Below are positions 1 to 10,970 of a stretch of 64,000 bases of DNA, piece after piece (position 1 is the stretch's first letter; every line of letters starts with the position of its first letter). Both the position numbers and the translations under genes were made by a program. The stretch comes from Ralstonia sp. UNC404CL21Col (GTDB lineage: Bacteria; Pseudomonadota; Gammaproteobacteria; Burkholderiales; Burkholderiaceae), in the NCBI RefSeq assembly GCF_000620465.1, contig NZ_JIBE01000004.1:372001-436000 (forward strand), written 5' to 3'. A model generated the notes under the pieces. That model was not told the DNA's origin and ran no database searches. It was given only the letters and a program-made list of their open reading frames with translations.

Positions 1-577
1 CGCTGCCCGGCCCGTACATCAACTCGACGATGTGCTCGCGCGTGAGCACCTGCATCGCATGCCCGATCAGCAGTTTCAGCAGCGCGAATTCGGTATCGCT
101 GATGGACAGGGCGCGGTCGCCGCGAAACAGCGTGCGCATGCGGAAGTTGAGCTTGAACGGGCCGAAGCTGAAGCTGTCGCGGTCCTCCGGTGCGGAGGCC
201 GGCACGGCCAGGCGGCGGCGCAGCACGGCGTTGATACGGGCGAGCAGCTCCCGCGGCGAGAACGGCTTGCCGAGGTAGTCGTCGGCGCCGATTTCCAGGC
301 CGATGATGCGATCGATCTCGTCGCTACGGGCGGTGAGCAGGATGACCGGCACGTCGTCGTTGCGGGCGCGCAGGTCGCGCAGGGCGGACAGGCCGTCCAC
401 CTTGGGCATCATCAGGTCGAGGACGACCAGCGCGGGGCGCTCGCGCTCAAGCCGGGCTGCCAGCCCATCGCCGTCGTGCAGCACGGAAACGGCAAAGCCC
501 TGCTGGGTCAGGTATTCGCGCAGGAGGTCGCGCAGTTCGACGTCGTCATCGACGACCAGGATCTTGGTGCCGCTCAT
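1..577 (-). CDS. OmpR/PhoB-family response regulator (3' end outside window)
   Basis: DNA-binding response regulator of a two-component system. The visible 192 residues show a complete receiver domain: acidic pocket D10-D12, phosphoacceptor D54 in VLDLMMP, T82 and K104 in the GKPF motif. From about residue 130 a winged-helix effector domain of the OmpR type begins (RALSISDTEFALLKLL). The C-terminal part of the recognition helix and wing lies beyond base 1, as would the partner histidine kinase. The start is the ATG giving MSGTKILVVDDD, the only one in good position before the receiver. It is transcribed divergently from the efflux operon, which suggests that it regulates the pump, as BaeR does for mdtABC in enterobacteria. 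That link is inferred from position only; the protein could have other targets. Confidence 0.93.
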   Translation of the reverse strand, partial: MSGTKILVVDDDVELRDLLREYLTQQGFAVSVLHDGDGLAARLERERPALVVLDLMMPKVDGLSALRDLRARNDDVPVILLTARSDEIDRIIGLEIGADDYLGKPFSPRELLARINAVLRRRLAVPASAPEDRDSFSFGPFKLNFRMRTLFRGDRALSISDTEFALLKLLIGHAMQVLTREHIVELMYGPGS

Positions 578-676
578 CTGTCTGGTGGAGTGTCTGGTAC
601 ACGCAGGAAGGTGTGCTCATGATAGCGACTGTGGCCGTCACGAATCCGGCGCACTTTCACCATATTGTTTCTCCCC

Positions 677-710
677 GTAACACCGCAACGGATTTGTAAT
701 CTGACGTAAT
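677..710. promoter_or_regulatory. Candidate response-regulator operator (GTAAT direct repeats)
   Basis: Between the divergent regulator and the efflux operon there is a perfect direct repeat GTAAT-N5-GTAAT with a 10-bp period at 696-710, and a further GTAA at 677. OmpR-family regulators typically bind tandem half-sites about one helical turn apart. No convincing -35/-10 pair was identified next to it. The binding role is inferred. Confidence 0.35.
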
Positions 711-830
711 AGAACCCGCTGCGCGACTAATTCAGCGCAAAGACGTTGCCTTTAAGCTGCGGTCTGACTGGCACGGGCGCCCGCTATCATGTGCGCTCGT
801 CCCCATATTGCTAAGAACAGGAACGCCAAC

Positions 831-2228
831 ATGTCCGATCCCAAGGACCAGAAGCCCGGCCAGTTTGACGACGCCGGTCGCCGTACACACGACGGGAAAG
901 AGACGCCCCACGAGGTGTCTCCGACGCTGCTGCCGCCTCCGCGCGAGGGTGGCAAGCGCCGCCGCTGGGGCATCTGGGTGGTGATCATTCTCCTGGTGCT
1001 GATCGGTTATGCGGTCTATCACGCGAAGTATCGCAACGCGGGCGGGCCGGGTGGGCCCGGTAGCCGGGGCGGCGCTGGCGGACGCGGCGCCGCCATGGCC
1101 AACAAGCCGATGCCGGTAATGGTCGGCACGGCCGTCAAGGGCGACATCAACGTGGTGCTGTCGGCGCTGGGCAATGTCACGCCCGTCAACAACGTGACGG
1201 TCAAAACACGCGTGGACGGCCAACTCGTGCGCCTGGCATTTACCGAGGGCCAGACCGTCAAGGCCGGCGACCTGCTGGCCGAGGTCGACCCGCGCACCTA
1301 TCAGGCGCAGCTCGCGCAGGCGGAAGGTCAGCTGGCGCGCGATCAGGCGCTGCTGCAAAACGCGAAGCTCGACCTGCAGCGCTATCAGACGCTGCTCTCG
1401 CAGGATTCGATCTCCAAGCAGCAGGTGGATACGCAGGCCGCGCTCGTGCGCCAATACGACGGCACGGTCAAGCTGGACCAGGGCAACGTCGACAACGCAC
1501 GCGTGCAGCTCTCTTACACGCGCATCACGGCGCCGGTGTCTGGCCGGGTTGGCCTGCGCCAGGTCGATCCGGGCAACATCGTGCATGCGTCGGACACCAA
1601 CGGCATCGTGGTTATCACGCAGATCGACCCGATCACGGTCATCTATTCGATTCCCGAAGACAGCCTGCCCAAGGTCATGCCTCGCCTGCAGTCCGGCGAC
1701 AAGCTGCCGGTGGAGGCATGGGACCGCAGCCAGACCACGCAGCTCGCGCGCGGCGTGCTCATGACAGTGGACAACACCATCGACAACACCACCGGCACGG
1801 TCAAGCTGCGTGCGCAGTTCCCCAACCAGAACGCGATGCTGTTCCCCAACCAGTTCGTGAACGTGCGCATGCGAGTGGATACGCTGCGCGACGTGGTGAT
1901 CGTGCCGGGCGCCGCCATCCAGCGCGGCACGCAGGGCACCTTCGTCTACGTGGTCGGCGACGACAACAAGGTGGCGCTGCGCGTGGTCAAGCTGGGCGTG
2001 ACCGAAGGTGAGCGCGTGTCGGTGGCGCAAGGCCTGCAGCCCGGCGAGCGCGTGGTGATTGACGGTGCCGACAAGCTGCGCGACGGCTCGCCGGTTGAGG
2101 TGATCCAGCCGGGAGCCGCCGCCGCAAGCGCCCCCGCCGCCGGCCAGGCCCATCAGGGCGGGCGTCATCGCCGCGGCCAGGGCGGTGCTTCAGCACCCGC
2201 CGCGAGTGCCCCGGCCGCCAAACCGTAA
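831..2228 (+). CDS. mdtA: MdtA-like membrane fusion protein of an RND efflux system
   Basis: Periplasmic adaptor that connects the inner-membrane RND pumps to the outer-membrane factor. The 465-residue protein has a cytoplasmic N-terminus with a basic stop sequence (KRRR near 43-46), one membrane anchor at about 47-63 and a Gly-rich linker. It then follows the HlyD-family order: barrel-sandwich half (VDGQLVRLAFTEGQTVKAGD), alpha-hairpin with Gln-rich helices, second sandwich half (YTRITAPVSGRVGLRQVDPG), beta-barrel and membrane-proximal domain. I chose the ATG that has AGGA 8 nt upstream; an in-frame ATG 14 codons earlier adds residues with no family resemblance. It is the first gene of a four-gene operon. 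The His/Ala/Pro-rich tail is low complexity. Confidence 0.92.
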   Translation: MSDPKDQKPGQFDDAGRRTHDGKETPHEVSPTLLPPPREGGKRRRWGIWVVIILLVLIGYAVYHAKYRNAGGPGGPGSRGGAGGRGAAMANKPMPVMVGTAVKGDINVVLSALGNVTPVNNVTVKTRVDGQLVRLAFTEGQTVKAGDLLAEVDPRTYQAQLAQAEGQLARDQALLQNAKLDLQRYQTLLSQDSISKQQVDTQAALVRQYDGTVKLDQGNVDNARVQLSYTRITAPVSGRVGLRQVDPGNIVHASDTNGIVVITQIDPITVIYSIPEDSLPKVMPRLQSGDKLPVEAWDRSQTTQLARGVLMTVDNTIDNTTGTVKLRAQFPNQNAMLFPNQFVNVRMRVDTLRDVVIVPGAAIQRGTQGTFVYVVGDDNKVALRVVKLGVTEGERVSVAQGLQPGERVVIDGADKLRDGSPVEVIQPGAAAASAPAAGQAHQGGRHRRGQGGASAPAASAPAAKP

Positions 2229-2285
2229 GCCCTGAGTCGTGCATTGCGTGCACGCGCCTGACGAAGTCTTCTGTTCCGAGCTGGC

Positions 2286-5200
2286 ATGAATCCCTCCCGA
2301 ATCTTCATCCTCCGGCCCGTGGCGACCACGCTGTTGATGGTCGCCATCCTGCTCTCGGGCCTGGTGGCGTACCGGATGCTGCCGCTCTCTGCGCTGCCGG
2401 AAGTCGATTACCCGACCATCCAGGTGACGACGCTATACCCGGGCGCCAGCCCCGACGTGATGACATCGTCCATCACCGCGCCGCTGGAGCGGCAGTTCGG
2501 GCAGATGCCGGGGCTCAAGCAGATGACGTCGTCCAGCTCGGGCGGGGCCTCGGTCATCACGCTGCAGTTTGACCTGTCGCTCTCGCTCGACATTGCCGAG
2601 CAGGAAGTGCAGGCGGCCATCAACGCGGCCGGCAACCTGCTGCCGAACGACCTGCCGATGCCGCCGATCTACAGCAAGGTGAATCCGGCCGACGCGCCGA
2701 TTCTCACGTTGGCGATCACCTCCAACACGATGCCGCTGCCCAAGCTGGAAGACTTGGTCGACACGCGCATCGCGCAGAAGCTGTCGCAGTTGCCGGGCAT
2801 CGGCCTGGTCAGCATCAGCGGCGGGCAGCGGCCGGCTGTGCGCATTCAGGCGAATACGTCGGCGCTGGCGGCGCTGGGGTTGTCGATTGACGACATCCGT
2901 ACCGCCATCGGCACCGCCAACGTGAATGGCGCCAAGGGCAGCTTCGACGGCCCGGCGCGCGCCTCCACCATCGACGCGAACGACCAGCTCAAGTCGGCCG
3001 CCGAGTACGGCAAGATGATCGTCGCCTACAAGAACGGCGCGCCCATCCGCCTGACCGATGTGGCGCAGATCGTTGACGGCGCGGAAAACAGCAAGCTTGC
3101 CGCGTGGTCCAACACCACACCCGCCATCATCCTGAACGTGCAGCGCCAGCCGGGCGCCAACGTGATTGAAGTGGTGAACCGCGCCAAGGCTCTGCTGCCG
3201 CAGCTCAAGGAGACGCTGCCCGGCAACGTGGAAGTGTCGCTGCTGACCGACCGCACCACGACCATCCGCGCCTCGGTATCGGATGTGCAGTTCGAGCTGA
3301 TGCTCGCCGTGGCGCTGGTCGTGATGGTGATCTTCCTGTTCCTGCGCAACGTGCCGGCCACGGTCATTCCGGCGGTGGCGGTGCCGCTGTCGCTCGTCGG
3401 CACATTTGGCGTGATGTACCTGGCAGGTTTTTCGATCAACAACCTCACGCTGATGGCGCTGACCATCGCCACGGGTTTCGTGGTGGACGATGCCATCGTC
3501 ATGATTGAAAACATCGCACGCTACATCGAAGACGGCGACCCGCCGATGGAAGCCGCGCTCAAGGGCTCAAAACAGATCGGCTTCACCATCATCTCGCTCA
3601 CCTTCTCGCTCATCGCGGTGCTGATTCCGCTGCTGTTCATGGGGGATGTGGTGGGGCGGCTGTTCCGCGAGTTCGCCATCACGCTGGCGGTATCGATCCT
3701 GATCTCGGCGGTGGTGTCGCTCACGCTCACGCCGATGATGTGCGCACGCCTGCTCAAGCACATTCCCGAAGCCGAGCAATCGCGCTTCTATCACGCTGCG
3801 GGCGCGTTTTTCGACAACGTCATCGCGCGGTACGGCCGCATGCTGCAATGGGTGCTTGACCGGCAGAAGACGACGCTGCTGGTGGCCATCGGCACGCTGG
3901 TGCTGACGGGGCTGCTGTATGTGGTGGTGCCCAAAGGCTTCTTCCCGGTGCAGGACACGGGCGTCATCCAGGGCATTTCGGATGCGTCGCAGTCGATCTC
4001 GTTTTCGGCCATGGCGGAGCGGCAACAGAAGCTGGCCGAAGTCGTGCTCAAGGACCCGGCGGTCGAGAGCCTGTCGTCGTTCATCGGCGTGGATGGGGTG
4101 AACACCACGCTCAACAGCGGCCGCATGCTGATCAACCTCAAGCCGAAGGATGAGCGCGACGCCGACGCCACCGAGATCATCCAGCGCCTGCAACCCGAAC
4201 TGGCCAAGGTGGCGGGCATCTCGCTGTACATGCAGCCGGTGCAGGACCTGACGATTGAAGACCGCGTCAGCCGCACGCAGTACCAGTTCACCGTGGAAGA
4301 CCCGGACCCGAACAACCTCTCGAAGTGGGTGCCGAAACTCGTTGAACGCCTGCAGCAGACCCACGAGCTGCGCGATGTGGCAAGCGACCTGCAGGACAAC
4401 GGCTTGCGCGCCTACGTGCAGGTCGACCGCGACAAGGCGGCGGTGTACGGCATCACGATGGCGGCAGTCGACAGCGCGCTGTACAGCGCCTATGGCCAAC
4501 GCCTGGTGTCGACCATCTTCACGCAATCGAACCAGTACCGCGTGGTGCTGGAAACCGACCCGAAGATGCAGCTGGGGCCGCAATCGCTGTATGACCTGCA
4601 CGTGGCATCGAGCAGCGGCCAGCAGATTCCATTGGGCGCGTTTGCCACGGTGGTGGAGCAGCCCGGCTCGCTCGTGGTGAACCATCAGGGCCAGTTCCCG
4701 GCGGCGACCATTTCGTTCAACCTCGCGCCGCGTGCATCGCTGGGCGCAGCGGTCGACACCATCAATGCGGTCGAAGAGGAAATCGGCTTGCCGGCCAGCA
4801 TGCAGACGAGTTTCCAGGGCGCGGCGCTGGCGTTCCGCGCGTCGCTGTCGAACCAGCTGTGGCTGATCCTTGCGGCCATCATCACCATGTACATCGTGCT
4901 GGGCGTGCTGTACGAAAGCACGATTCACCCCGTGACGATCCTGTCGACGCTGCCGTCGGCCGGCGTGGGCGCCCTGCTGTCGTTGCTGGTGTCGGGCAAG
5001 GACATGGGCATCATTGCCATCATCGGGATCATCCTGCTGATCGGCATCGTCAAGAAGAACGCGATCATGATGATCGACTTCGCCCTGGAGGCCGAGCGCG
5101 AGCAGGGCATGGCCCCGCGCGATGCCATCTACCAGGCGTGTCTGCTGCGCTTCCGCCCGATTCTGATGACGACCATGGCCGCGCTGCTGGGCGCCCTGCC

Positions 5201-5420
5201 CCTGATGCTCGGCACCGGCGTGGGCTCGGAGCTGCGCCAGCCACTCGGCATCACGATGGTGGGCGGCCTGCTGGTCAGCCAGGTGCTGACGCTGTTCACC
5301 ACGCCGGTCATCTATCTGGCCTTCGACAACCTTGGCGCACGCATGCGCGACTGGCGCGCGCGCCGTGCCGCCCGACGCCACGGTGCGGCTGGTGCCAACG
5401 AGTCTGGCGGGCCGCGATGA
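2286..5420 (+). CDS. mdtB: MdtB-like RND multidrug transporter
   Basis: Inner-membrane proton-driven drug exporter of the HAE1 RND family, 1044 residues, the usual full length. N-terminal TM1 (about 12-30) is followed by a large periplasmic porter loop, TM2-TM6, a second porter loop, and TM7-TM12. The TM4 proton-relay aspartates are D401 and D402 in [14 protein letters not shown]. Its stop codon overlaps the start of the next RND gene (ATGA), so the two are translationally coupled. Two different RND subunits in tandem after one adaptor is the MdtABC arrangement, in which the pump is a heterotrimer of B and C. Substrates cannot be told from sequence; bile salts, novobiocin and similar compounds are known for the enterobacterial homologue. 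Confidence 0.94.
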   Translation: MNPSRIFILRPVATTLLMVAILLSGLVAYRMLPLSALPEVDYPTIQVTTLYPGASPDVMTSSITAPLERQFGQMPGLKQMTSSSSGGASVITLQFDLSLSLDIAEQEVQAAINAAGNLLPNDLPMPPIYSKVNPADAPILTLAITSNTMPLPKLEDLVDTRIAQKLSQLPGIGLVSISGGQRPAVRIQANTSALAALGLSIDDIRTAIGTANVNGAKGSFDGPARASTIDANDQLKSAAEYGKMIVAYKNGAPIRLTDVAQIVDGAENSKLAAWSNTTPAIILNVQRQPGANVIEVVNRAKALLPQLKETLPGNVEVSLLTDRTTTIRASVSDVQFELMLAVALVVMVIFLFLRNVPATVIPAVAVPLSLVGTFGVMYLAGFSINNLTLMALTIATGFVVDDAIVMIENIARYIEDGDPPMEAALKGSKQIGFTIISLTFSLIAVLIPLLFMGDVVGRLFREFAITLAVSILISAVVSLTLTPMMCARLLKHIPEAEQSRFYHAAGAFFDNVIARYGRMLQWVLDRQKTTLLVAIGTLVLTGLLYVVVPKGFFPVQDTGVIQGISDASQSISFSAMAERQQKLAEVVLKDPAVESLSSFIGVDGVNTTLNSGRMLINLKPKDERDADATEIIQRLQPELAKVAGISLYMQPVQDLTIEDRVSRTQYQFTVEDPDPNNLSKWVPKLVERLQQTHELRDVASDLQDNGLRAYVQVDRDKAAVYGITMAAVDSALYSAYGQRLVSTIFTQSNQYRVVLETDPKMQLGPQSLYDLHVASSSGQQIPLGAFATVVEQPGSLVVNHQGQFPAATISFNLAPRASLGAAVDTINAVEEEIGLPASMQTSFQGAALAFRASLSNQLWLILAAIITMYIVLGVLYESTIHPVTILSTLPSAGVGALLSLLVSGKDMGIIAIIGIILLIGIVKKNAIMMIDFALEAEREQGMAPRDAIYQACLLRFRPILMTTMAALLGALPLMLGTGVGSELRQPLGITMVGGLLVSQVLTLFTTPVIYLAFDNLGARMRDWRARRAARRHGAAGANESGGPR

Positions 5421-8400
5421 ACCTGTCCGCCACTTTCATCGCACGGCCGGTTGCCACGGCGCTGCTGACCATCGGTGTGGCGCTGGCCGGTATCGCGGCG
5501 TTCCGCCTGCTGCCCGTGTCGCCGCTGCCGCAGGTGGACTTCCCGACCATCTCGGTCAGCGCATCGCTGCCGGGCGCCAGCCCAGAGACCATGGCGGCCA
5601 CCGTGGCGACGCCGCTGGAGCGCTCGCTCGGCCGCATCGCAGGCATTACCGAGATGACCTCGTCCAGCTCGCTCGGTTCGTCGCGCATCACGCTGCAATT
5701 TGATCTGTCGCGCGACATCGACGGCGCGGCGCGCGATGTGCAGGCGGCCATCAATGCTTCGCGCAGCCTGCTGCCCTCCGGCCTGCCTAGCAACCCGACC
5801 TACCGCAAGGTCAACCCGGCCGACGCGCCGATCATGATCGTCGGGCTGACGTCCGACACGAAGTCACGCGGGGAACTGTACGACGCGGCCTCGACCATCC
5901 TTGCGCAGAAGCTGTCGCAGATCAACGGCGTGGGCCAGGTCACCATCGGCGGCGCGTCGCTGCCGGCGGTGCGGGTCGAGCTGAACCCGATGGCGCTGAA
6001 CAAGTACGGCATCTCGATGGAGACCGTGCGCACCGTCATCACCAGCACGAACGCGAACAAGCCCAAGGGCATGATGGAATCCGGCGACCGCGTCTGGACC
6101 ATCTACGCCAACGACCAGGCCAAGAAGGCCGTCGAATACCAATCGCTCATCATCGCTTGGCGCAATGGCTCGCCGGTGCGGCTGGCCGACGTGGCGGAGG
6201 TGACTGACAGCGTGCAGGACATCCGCAACTACGGCTCGGCCAACGGCAAGCCTTCGGTGCTGCTCATTATCAGCCGGCAGCCGGGCGCCAACATCATCGA
6301 CACGGTCGACCGCATCAACGACATCCTGCCGTACCTGCGCAACACCATTCCCGCGCAGATCAACCTCGATGTGATGATGGACCGCACGCCCACCATCCGC
6401 GCCTCGCTCAAGGATGTGGAGCGCACGCTGGTGCTGTCGATCGCGCTGGTGATCATGGTGGTGTTCCTGTTCCTGCGCAACGTGCGGGCGACGCTCATTC
6501 CGAGCGTGGCGGTGCCGGTCTCGCTCATCGGCACGTTCGGGGTGATGTACCTGTGCGGCTACAGCCTCGACAACCTCTCGCTGATGGCGCTGACCGTTGC
6601 GACCGGCTTTGTCGTGGACGATGCCATCGTCGTGCTGGAAAACGTCTCCCGCCACATCGAAAACGGCATGCGGCCCATGCAGGCTGCGCTCAAGGGCGCG
6701 CGCGAGGTCGGTTTCACCGTGGTGTCGATGAGTTTTTCGCTGATTGCCGTCTTCATCCCGCTGCTGATGATGGGCGGCATCGTCGGCCGGCTGTTCCGTG
6801 AGTTTGCGGTGACGCTGTCGGTGGCCATCCTGGTGTCGCTGGTGGTATCGCTCACGACTACGCCGATGATGTGCGCACGCTTGCTCAAGCCCGCCGCCGA
6901 GGAACAACACGGCTGGTTCCATCGCAAGACGGAAGGCTTCTTCACCCTCCTGCTCGACCTCTACCGCAACTCGCTGGCGTGGGCGCTGCGGCACAGCTGG
7001 CTCACGCTGCTGATCCTGTTGGCCACCGTGTGCCTGAACGTCTACCTGTACATCATCGTGCCGAAGGGGTTCTTCCCGCAGCAGGACACCGGCCGAGTGA
7101 TCGGCTTCATCCAGGCGGACCAGTCGATCTCGTTCCAGGCGATGCGCACCAAGTTGACCGACTTCATCACCATCGTTCGGCAAGACCCGGCGGTAGAGAA
7201 CGTGGTTGGCTTTACGGGCGGCAGTCAGCGCAATACCGGGCAGATGTTCATTCAGCTCAAGCCGCTGGCCGAGCGCAAGATGTCCGCCGACCAGATCATC
7301 AACCGGCTGCGCGGCAAGCTCGCGCGTGAGCCGGGCGCGAGCCTGTTCCTGCAATCGGTACAGGACATCCGGGTGGGCGGTCGGGCCAGCAACGCGCAGT
7401 ACCAATACACGCTGCAGGCCGACGACCTGAACGAGCTGCGCGCGTGGGATCCGAAAATCAAGCAGGCGCTCACGCAGGTGAAGTCGCTGACGGACGTCAA
7501 CACAGATACGCAGGACAAGGGCTTGCAGACTTCCCTCGTCATCGACCGCGACAAGGCGAAATCGCTCGGCATCAATCCGAGCGATATCGACAACGCCCTG
7601 AACAACGCGTTCGGGCAGCGCCAGGTATCGACCATCTACAACCCGCTCAACCAATACCGTGTTGTGATGGAAGCCGCGCCTCAGTACTGGCAGAACCCGG
7701 ACGGCCTGCGCGACATCTACATCATCACGTCGACGGGTGCGCAGGTGCCGCTGTCGACCTTCTCGCATTACGAGCCCACCAACACGGCGCTGGCCGTCAA
7801 TCACCAGGGGCAGTTTGCGGCCAGCACGATCTCGTTCAACCTCGCGCCGGGGGCATCGCTGTCGGGTGCCACGCAGGACATCCAGGACGCGATGAACCGC
7901 ATCGGCGTGCCGTCCTCCGTGCACGGCAGTTTCCAGGGCACCGCCAAGGCGTTCCAGGATTCGCTCTCGAGTCAGCCGGTGCTGATCCTGTTTGCGCTCA
8001 TCACCATCTACATCGTGCTGGGCGTGCTGTACGAGAGCTATGTACACCCCATCACGATTCTGTCGACGCTGCCCTCGGCCGGTGTCGGGGCGCTGCTGGC
8101 GCTGATCATCACCGACACGGATTTCTCGATCATCGCGTTGATCGGCGTGATTCTGCTCATCGGCATCGTCAAGAAGAACGCAATCATGATGATCGACTTC
8201 GCACTCGAGGCTGAGCGCAGCCAGGGCATGAGCCCCGCAGATGCGATCTTCCACGCCTGCGTGCTGCGCTTCCGGCCGATCCTGATGACGACGATGGCCG
8301 CGCTGCTGGGCGCCCTGCCCCTGGCGCTCGGCCACGGCGACGGCGCGGAGCTTCGCACGCCGCTGGGCATCTCCATCGTCGGGGGGCTGCTGGTCAGCCA

Positions 8401-8518
8401 GATCCTCACGCTCTACACCACGCCGGTGGTCTACCTGGCGCTCGACCGGCTGCGCCTGCGTCGCGCCGGCCGCAGCAAAGACGCACCGCTGCCCGCATTG
8501 GATTCGCAAGGAAGCTGA
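5417..8518 (+). CDS. mdtC: MdtC-like RND multidrug transporter
   Basis: Second RND subunit, 1033 residues, of the same family as its neighbour and expected to co-assemble with it. The TM4 relay residues D401 and D402 are present ([14 protein letters not shown]), and TM11-TM12 carry the usual [20 protein letters not shown] segment. The start ATG overlaps the stop codon of the previous gene by four bases and begins the canonical [17 protein letters not shown]; an upstream open frame in this register has no RND similarity. The next gene starts 2 nt after the stop. In E. coli, MdtC is the subunit required for most activity while MdtB appears to support proton coupling; whether this holds here is unknown. 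Confidence 0.94.
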   Translation: MNLSATFIARPVATALLTIGVALAGIAAFRLLPVSPLPQVDFPTISVSASLPGASPETMAATVATPLERSLGRIAGITEMTSSSSLGSSRITLQFDLSRDIDGAARDVQAAINASRSLLPSGLPSNPTYRKVNPADAPIMIVGLTSDTKSRGELYDAASTILAQKLSQINGVGQVTIGGASLPAVRVELNPMALNKYGISMETVRTVITSTNANKPKGMMESGDRVWTIYANDQAKKAVEYQSLIIAWRNGSPVRLADVAEVTDSVQDIRNYGSANGKPSVLLIISRQPGANIIDTVDRINDILPYLRNTIPAQINLDVMMDRTPTIRASLKDVERTLVLSIALVIMVVFLFLRNVRATLIPSVAVPVSLIGTFGVMYLCGYSLDNLSLMALTVATGFVVDDAIVVLENVSRHIENGMRPMQAALKGAREVGFTVVSMSFSLIAVFIPLLMMGGIVGRLFREFAVTLSVAILVSLVVSLTTTPMMCARLLKPAAEEQHGWFHRKTEGFFTLLLDLYRNSLAWALRHSWLTLLILLATVCLNVYLYIIVPKGFFPQQDTGRVIGFIQADQSISFQAMRTKLTDFITIVRQDPAVENVVGFTGGSQRNTGQMFIQLKPLAERKMSADQIINRLRGKLAREPGASLFLQSVQDIRVGGRASNAQYQYTLQADDLNELRAWDPKIKQALTQVKSLTDVNTDTQDKGLQTSLVIDRDKAKSLGINPSDIDNALNNAFGQRQVSTIYNPLNQYRVVMEAAPQYWQNPDGLRDIYIITSTGAQVPLSTFSHYEPTNTALAVNHQGQFAASTISFNLAPGASLSGATQDIQDAMNRIGVPSSVHGSFQGTAKAFQDSLSSQPVLILFALITIYIVLGVLYESYVHPITILSTLPSAGVGALLALIITDTDFSIIALIGVILLIGIVKKNAIMMIDFALEAERSQGMSPADAIFHACVLRFRPILMTTMAALLGALPLALGHGDGAELRTPLGISIVGGLLVSQILTLYTTPVVYLALDRLRLRRAGRSKDAPLPALDSQGS

Positions 8519-8520
8519 AC

Positions 8521-10026
8521 ATGACAAGAGGCACTCAAGCCCTTCGCACCTCGTTGCTCGCGCTGGCCGCGTGCGCGCTCGTCTCGGCCTGCGCGGTCGG
8601 GCCCGATTACAAGCGCCCCACCGCCGAAGTGCCGCAGCAATACAAGGAAGCCGGCGACTGGAAAATCGCCGACCCGAGCGACGCCATCGCCCGCGGCAAG
8701 TGGTGGGAGATCTTCAACGACCCGCAATTGAACGCGCTGGAGGAACAAGTCGCGGCCGCCAACCAGAACATCCTGGTGGCCGAGGCGCAGTACCGCCAGG
8801 CCCAGGCGCTGGTGCAATCGGCGCAGGCTTCGTTCTTCCCGACGCTGGGGGCCAGTGCGTCGGCCACGCGCAGCCGTTCCGTGCGCACGTCGGTCAATCC
8901 GGACGGCAGCCTGTCGACCGGCAACCCGAGCCTGCTGAATTCGCAGAGTCTGTCGCTCAACGCCAGTTGGGAACTGGACCTGTGGGGCCGCATCCGCCGA
9001 TCGGTGGAGTCGAACAAGGCCAGCGCGCAAGCCAGTGCAGGCGATTTATCGTCCGCTTTGCTGTCGGCCCAGGCGACGCTTGCGCAGAACTATTTTCAAT
9101 TGCGTGTCACGGATACCCAGAAGGCCGTCCTGCAGCGCACCGTTGCAGACTACGAGCGCTTCCTGAAGCTCACGCAAAACCAGTACGCCGTGGGCGTGGC
9201 GCAGCGCTCGGATGTGCTGACCGCGCAGACGCAGCTCAAGCAGTCGCAAGCGCTGCTGCTGGATACGGAAGTCACTCGCGCACAGCTTGAGCACGCCATT
9301 GCGGTGCTGATCGGCAAACCGCCGGCGGAGTTCTCGCTGGCCCCGGCCACCGCCACCACCGTGGCCGACTTGCCGGCGCTGCCCGCCATTCCGCTGGAAG
9401 TGCCATCGGCCGTGCTGGAACGCCGCCCCGACATTGCGGCCGCCGAGCGCCGGATGGCCGCTGCCAACGCGCAGATCGGCGTGGCCAAGGCCGCGTACTT
9501 CCCCACACTCACGCTGGGGGCATCGGCCGGTTTGGCGGCCAACACGCTTTCGCGCCTGGCGACGCTGCCCAGCCGCGTCTGGTCGATCGGCCCGACGCTG
9601 GCGGCCACGCTGTTCGATGGCGGCGCACGTGCCGCTGCCGTCGACAAGGCCGGCGCTGCTTACGATGCGTCGGTCGCAACGTATCGCCAGACCGTGCTCG
9701 GCGCATTCCAGGATGTCGAAGACAACCTTGCCGCGCTGCGCTGGCAAACCCAGGAATTTGGCGTACAGGCCGATGCGGTCAAGGCCGCGCAGGAAGCCGC
9801 GCAGCTCAACCTGAACCGGTATCGCGCCGGCACGGTGAGCTTCCTGGAAGTCATCACCGCACAAGCCACGGCCTACAGCGCCGAGCGCACGCTGCTCACG
9901 CTGCAGGGCAAGCAGTATTCGGCAGCGGTGCTGCTGGTGAAGGCGCTGGGCGGTGGCTGGCACGGCGAAGTGCCGGTGGTCGGCAAGGCAGCGCTGCAGC
10001 CCGCTTCCGCCCCCGCCGCCCAATAA
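8521..10026 (+). CDS. NodT/OprM-family outer-membrane factor lipoprotein
   Basis: Trimeric outer-membrane channel that completes the efflux conduit. It has a lipoprotein signal peptide with lipobox VSAC (Cys24), followed by the VGPDYKRP start typical of NodT-family outer-membrane factors. Two structurally repeated OEP domains follow, each with long Gln/Ala-rich helices that form the periplasmic coiled-coil barrel; the second repeat includes the conserved VLERRPDIAAAERRMAAANA. The length of 501 residues is normal. It starts 2 nt after the second RND gene, so all four efflux genes form one transcription unit. The Ala/Pro-rich tail carries no known function. Confidence 0.93.
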   Translation: MTRGTQALRTSLLALAACALVSACAVGPDYKRPTAEVPQQYKEAGDWKIADPSDAIARGKWWEIFNDPQLNALEEQVAAANQNILVAEAQYRQAQALVQSAQASFFPTLGASASATRSRSVRTSVNPDGSLSTGNPSLLNSQSLSLNASWELDLWGRIRRSVESNKASAQASAGDLSSALLSAQATLAQNYFQLRVTDTQKAVLQRTVADYERFLKLTQNQYAVGVAQRSDVLTAQTQLKQSQALLLDTEVTRAQLEHAIAVLIGKPPAEFSLAPATATTVADLPALPAIPLEVPSAVLERRPDIAAAERRMAAANAQIGVAKAAYFPTLTLGASAGLAANTLSRLATLPSRVWSIGPTLAATLFDGGARAAAVDKAGAAYDASVATYRQTVLGAFQDVEDNLAALRWQTQEFGVQADAVKAAQEAAQLNLNRYRAGTVSFLEVITAQATAYSAERTLLTLQGKQYSAAVLLVKALGGGWHGEVPVVGKAALQPASAPAAQ

Positions 10027-10115
10027 CCCTTCTGGCATTGCTGGTGGCCGACGACGTTTCGCCGCCGGCAATGTCCCCTTGTGCGTAAGCACGCACGCAG
10101 TCGGATAGTTCCCCC

Positions 10116-10138
10116 TATAATCGTCGGAATTTGTTCCG
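10116..10138 (+). promoter_or_regulatory. Probable pagL promoter -10 with adjacent palindrome
   Basis: A consensus TATAAT lies at 10116-10121 in the 301-base gap after the efflux operon; no good -35 hexamer is seen upstream. Just downstream, around the expected transcription start, is the inverted repeat CGGAA-TTTG-TTCCG (10125-10138), a possible repressor site. Transcription from here would give a leader of about 200 nt before the pagL start. Nothing else was recognised in the gap. Confidence 0.45.
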
Positions 10139-10327
10139 GACCGTCCCGATCATGTGGGCCGGCGGGTGCAGCAGCAGGCGCGCAAATTGCGTCGTCCGGT
10201 GCCTTGCAAGCCCGCCCCGGTGCGATCCCGACCGTCCGTTTGCCTGCCACCATGTCCGCCGCGCGCGTGGTTGCCGACGCAGTTGCCCCGATTCACGCGC
10301 GCCGTTCAACTGATTTCGCTCTCTCTG

Positions 10328-10891
10328 ATGATCCGATCCGCGCTTCCCCGCTCCGCCAAGTTGCTGGCCACCGCCCTGGGCGCCGCCACGCTGTTCGCCG
10401 CCCTGCCTGCCCAGGCTGACCCTTCCGTGCGCGTCATCTACGGCCGGGACAACAGCCACGGCATCGAGAAGTACGGCGTCGATCTGGATTTCGATTCGGG
10501 CTTCCACTGGGGCAACCCGCAAGGCTGGTTCGTGAACCTGGATTGGGAAGTGGCTCTCGGCCAATGGCGCTCGACCAAGGGCACCAACCGCCAGAACCTG
10601 ACCGAATTTGGCGTGACGCCGCTGTTCCGCATCGAAAAGCGCGGCGGCTCCTGGGTGCCGTTCATTGAAGCTGGCATTGGCCCGCGCCTGCTTTCGCACA
10701 CCCGCACGTCGGATGAGCACAATTTCAGCACGGCCTTCCAGTTCTCCGACATGATCGGCGTGGGCGTGGCCTTCGGCAGCAAGCAGCAGTTCCAGATGGG
10801 CTATCGCTTCGAACACCTGTCGAACGCGTCGATCAAGCGTCCGAACCCGGGCACGGATCTGAACGAGCTGTACTTGCGGTACACGTTCTGA
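10328..10891 (+). CDS. pagL: PagL-like lipid A 3-O-deacylase
   Basis: Predicted outer-membrane beta-barrel esterase that removes the 3-O acyl chain from lipid A. The 187-residue precursor has a signal peptide ending near AALPAQA (about residue 30). The C-terminal beta strands contain the PagL active-site pattern H163-L-S165-N-A; an acidic residue follows at D177 or E180, in the region where the third catalytic residue of PagL (Glu) lies. It ends in an aromatic residue (YTF) as expected for barrel insertion. I chose the ATG directly before the signal peptide; the open frame extends 58 codons upstream with no sensible sequence. A terminator follows directly. Which acidic residue is catalytic is unresolved. 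Confidence 0.85.
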   Translation: MIRSALPRSAKLLATALGAATLFAALPAQADPSVRVIYGRDNSHGIEKYGVDLDFDSGFHWGNPQGWFVNLDWEVALGQWRSTKGTNRQNLTEFGVTPLFRIEKRGGSWVPFIEAGIGPRLLSHTRTSDEHNFSTAFQFSDMIGVGVAFGSKQQFQMGYRFEHLSNASIKRPNPGTDLNELYLRYTF

Positions 10892-10921
10892 GTTTCGAGC
10901 GTTTGCAACGCTTGAAGAAAA

Positions 10922-10953
10922 AACGGCCTGCCTTGCGGCGGGCCGTTTTGTTT
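10922..10953. terminator. Rho-independent terminator, probably bidirectional
   Basis: An 11-bp stem (one G-T wobble) AACGGCCTGCC / GGCGGGCCGTT with TTGC loop, flanked by an A-rich tract upstream and TTTTGTTT downstream. It sits between pagL (+) and the convergent diguanylate cyclase (-) and can serve both. Confidence 0.85.
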
Positions 10954-10970
10954 GGGTTCGCAGTAGCGGA

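Noticed and set aside
3567..5381. Minus-strand open frame over the first RND pump gene
   Set aside because: Antisense of an intact RND transporter; the product is charged and lacks any domain.
5864..8527. Very long open frame on the minus strand (887 codons)
   Set aside because: It is the antisense of the second RND pump gene. The translated product is His/Arg/Gln-rich with no domain; such frames are a by-product of GC-rich codon use.
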